A stretch of DNA of 23,458 nt, taken from contig CAZWMK010000025.1 of the NCBI GenBank assembly GCA_964635065.1, forward strand, positions 1 to 23,458, in the 5' to 3' direction. Positions 21,870 through 23,458 of the stretch are shown here, piece after piece. This DNA comes from CAZWMK01 sp964635065 (GTDB lineage Bacteria; Pseudomonadota; Alphaproteobacteria; Sphingomonadales; Sphingomonadaceae). Within the stretch, counting starts at the first letter, position 1. The number at the start of each line of letters is the position of its first letter. Below the pieces are notes generated by a model. The model made no database searches, was not told where the DNA came from, and saw only the letters and a program-made list of their open reading frames with translations. Made by a program: the position numbers and the translations under genes.

Positions 21870-22892
21870 TCAGTCTGCTGCGGGATCGGCAATCTGCACG
21901 GCTGTCTTGCCCTGATTTTCTCCGGTGAACAGCTTGACGAAGGTGCCCGGTGCCGCCGCGATGCCCTGCTCGACATGCTCGCGATATTTCAACAGGCCAT
22001 CCTCTATCCACTGGCTGATGTCGCTGCGCGCCCGCGGGAACAGATCCGTAAAGGTATGGCAGAGGAAACCCTCGACCCTGAGCGTCTTGCCAACAATCGA
22101 AAACAGGTTCGCCATCGGTTCGGTCGTCGCGGCATTATATTCCGAAATCAGCCCGCACACCGGAATGCGCCCGCGCCAGTTCATGCAGGCGAGCGCGGCA
22201 TCAAGCTGGATACCGCCGACATTTTCGAAATACACGTCGACGCCTGCTGGACAGGCTGCGCGGATCGCCTCGGTCAGTTCGGCGCGCGACTTGCCTTTGT
22301 AATCGATGGCGGCATCAAAGCCGAAATCTTCGATCAGGCGACGGCATTTTTCAGGACCACCTGCAATGCCCACGACATGGCAGCCCTTGATCTTCGCCAT
22401 CTGGCCAACCGCAGAGCCGACCGCGCCGGCGGCACCCGATACCAGCACCGTCTCGCCCGGCTGCGGCTGGCCGACCGCAAACAGGCCGACATAGGCCGTC
22501 AGCCCCGTTGCACCCAGGATACCCAGATTGGCGCTAAGCGGCGCCTTCGCTGCCGGATCGATTTTCCAGGTCATCGGGCCAGGGGCGAAAGCTGTATATT
22601 CCTGCATGAAACTGGTACCGGTCACGAGATCGCCTGGCACATAATCGGGATGGCGCGATTCGATCACCTTGCCGACGATATTGGTTGCCAGAGGTGCATC
22701 GAGCAGCGTCGGCACCCAATAGCCGTCCGTCTCGCCCAGCATCTTGCGCAGGCCGGGATCGAGCGAGGCAAAATAGTTGCGCGTGAGAATCTGCCCGTCC
22801 TGCGGTACCGGCATCGGCCGGTCGATGACGGCGAAATCCTCGGCACGCAGCATGCCCTGCGGACGCGTTCTCAGAACCAGCGTCTTGTTCAT
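21870..22892 (-). CDS. NADP-dependent MDR-family oxidoreductase (zinc-independent)
   Basis: A 340-aa protein. I start at ATG 22892 (MNKTLVLRTRPQGMLRAEDF), preceded by GGAAGGAA; the open frame runs to an ATG at 22946 without a ribosome binding site. It belongs to the leukotriene B4 dehydrogenase / prostaglandin reductase / CurA-like branch: GILGATGLTAYVGLF (124-138), VSGAAGAVGSAVGQMAKIKG (151-170) with the AAxGxxG nucleotide-binding motif, FENVGG and FLCHTFTDLFP. The zinc ligands of alcohol dehydrogenases are absent. Members reduce C=C bonds conjugated to carbonyls using NADPH, often to detoxify reactive enals or enones. It is transcribed away from katG, so both may share a stress-responsive control region. 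Confidence 0.9.
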   Translation of the reverse strand: MNKTLVLRTRPQGMLRAEDFAVIDRPMPVPQDGQILTRNYFASLDPGLRKMLGETDGYWVPTLLDAPLATNIVGKVIESRHPDYVPGDLVTGTSFMQEYTAFAPGPMTWKIDPAAKAPLSANLGILGATGLTAYVGLFAVGQPQPGETVLVSGAAGAVGSAVGQMAKIKGCHVVGIAGGPEKCRRLIEDFGFDAAIDYKGKSRAELTEAIRAACPAGVDVYFENVGGIQLDAALACMNWRGRIPVCGLISEYNAATTEPMANLFSIVGKTLRVEGFLCHTFTDLFPRARSDISQWIEDGLLKYREHVEQGIAAAPGTFVKLFTGENQGKTAVQIADPAAD

Positions 22893-22921
22893 GGTTATTC
22901 CTTCCCTCCCCTTATCGGCCA

Positions 22922-22971
22922 GTGACAGGCCAATCCAAGGAACCATGGCGGATTGAGGTCAGGCCTGTCAC
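22922..22971. repeat. 10-bp inverted repeat with 30-nt spacer
   Basis: GTGACAGGCC (22922-22931) and GGCCTGTCAC (22962-22971) are perfect reverse complements. The arms lie 40 bp apart start to start, close to four helical turns. The repeat begins 30 nt upstream of the MDR start codon, in the region shared with katG. Confidence 0.6.
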
Positions 22972-22979
22972 CACAAGAA

Positions 22980-23007
22980 CTGCATGCCATGGGCCGAACG
23001 CATGCAG
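22980..23007. repeat. 8-bp inverted repeat with 12-nt spacer
   Basis: CTGCATGC (22980-22987) and GCATGCAG (23000-23007), in the same divergent region. It could be a transcript hairpin or a protein-binding dyad. Confidence 0.5.
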
Positions 23008-23088
23008 ACTAATCGACCCCGACAATGACTTTAACCGGAAAAATCGTTTTTTTGAATTTTCCATATCGGGTTACAGTCGCGCCGCATT

Positions 23089-23102
23089 CACCAGATCTGG
23101 TG
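23089..23102. repeat. 14-bp perfect palindrome just before the katG ribosome binding site
   Basis: CACCAGATCTGGTG has no central spacer and ends 4 nt before the ribosome binding site AGGAGAG (23107-23113). It could be an operator or a small hairpin that affects ribosome access to katG. Confidence 0.55.
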
Positions 23103-23119
23103 CAGCAGGAGAGAATTAC

Positions 23120-23458
23120 ATGCGCAAAAACCTGATTTCACTCGTCGCGCTCATGGGAACAGCGCTTGTTCCTGTGTCCGTCGCGGCCCCTGCCTTCGCA
23201 GAAACCGCAGCCGTCCCCGGCAAGGTCATGAGCAATCAGGACTGGTGGCCCGAACGCCTCGACCTGCGCCCCCTGCGCCAGCACGGCGCCGAATCGAACC
23301 CCATGGGTGACGGCTTCAACTATGCCGAAGCGTTCAGCAAGCTCGACCTCGCAGCCGTGAAGCGCGACATCACCGCGCTCATGACGACCTCGCAAGCCTG
23401 GTGGCCTGCCGACTATGGTCATTATGGACCCTTCTTCATCCGCATGGCCTGGCACAGC
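23120..23458 (+). CDS. katG: Catalase-peroxidase with signal peptide (3' truncated by window end)
   Basis: The first 113 residues are present and the frame is open to the end of the window. ATG 23120 has AGGAGAG 6 nt upstream. Residues 1-27 (MRKNLISLVALMGTALVPVS..., AFA cleavage site) form a Sec signal peptide. The mature part matches KatG: SNQDWWPERLDLRPLRQH, ALMTTSQAWWPADYGHYGP and IRMAWH. R108, W111 and H112 are the distal haem-site residues, with W111 the tryptophan of the Met-Tyr-Trp adduct. KatG breaks down hydrogen peroxide by catalase and peroxidase activity. Most KatG proteins are cytoplasmic, so the signal peptide marks this as a periplasmic version. The proximal His and the Tyr and Met of the adduct lie outside the window. 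Confidence 0.92.
   Translation, partial: MRKNLISLVALMGTALVPVSVAAPAFAETAAVPGKVMSNQDWWPERLDLRPLRQHGAESNPMGDGFNYAEAFSKLDLAAVKRDITALMTTSQAWWPADYGHYGPFFIRMAWHS

Noticed and set aside
21792..22925. 377-aa plus-strand frame opposite the MDR gene
   Set aside because: Antisense to a clear MDR oxidoreductase.
1..23458. CRISPR arrays, tRNA or rRNA genes, insertion sequences, prophage or toxin-antitoxin pairs
   Set aside because: I saw no repeat-spacer pattern, tRNA-like cloverleaf, transposase, integrase or phage protein.

Overview
The window is GC-rich (about 60% in the lines I counted by hand), densely coding DNA from a bacterial chromosome or large plasmid. The gene set points to an alphaproteobacterium, most likely a sphingomonad. 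The clues are a TonB-dependent receptor with an EDIVVTARKR-type N-terminus, stand-alone Rieske oxygenase alpha subunits, NTF2/SnoaL-like proteins, an SDR, an HSL-type hydrolase, a DUF3604 protein and a nitronate-monooxygenase-like flavoenzyme. I see no tRNA, rRNA, insertion sequence, prophage or CRISPR array. Species cannot be decided from the sequence alone.

Left part (1-2640): the 3' end of one Rieske oxygenase alpha subunit, a hairpin terminator, a complete second alpha subunit with its own ribosome binding site, a strong terminator, and a convergent NTF2/SnoaL-like gene. No beta subunit, ferredoxin or reductase gene is visible.

2758-7880: a tight plus-strand run of glutathione peroxidase, glcD, glcE and glcF (gaps of 9, 2 and 3 nt), then a separate 134-aa gene of unknown function. 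This looks like a glycolate (2-hydroxyacid) oxidation operon with a built-in thiol peroxidase.

7920-12716: mostly minus-strand single genes. These are a second NTF2/SnoaL-like protein, an SDR, an HSL-family hydrolase and a Tat-exported PhoX-type phosphatase. A possible small secreted protein lies on the plus strand.

12894-20482: the most interesting block. Read on the minus strand it is TonB-dependent receptor, hairpin terminator, secreted DUF3604 (PHP-like) protein, second terminator, membrane-anchored PpiC-type isomerase, and a HupE/UreJ-type membrane protein whose start overlaps the isomerase stop. A TetR regulator is divergent from the receptor. Between them is a 453-bp AT-rich region with a candidate operator placed on a candidate receptor promoter. 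The receptor gene contains a sharply bounded 300-bp low-GC patch. I read the block as a regulated envelope system that imports and processes an unidentified substrate, possibly linked to metal handling.

20538-23458: a nitronate-monooxygenase-like gene behind tetR, a small DUF1289 gene overlapping it tail to tail, a zinc-free MDR oxidoreductase on the minus strand, and a divergent catalase-peroxidase with a Sec signal peptide, cut by the window end. The 227-bp divergent region before katG holds three separate inverted repeats.
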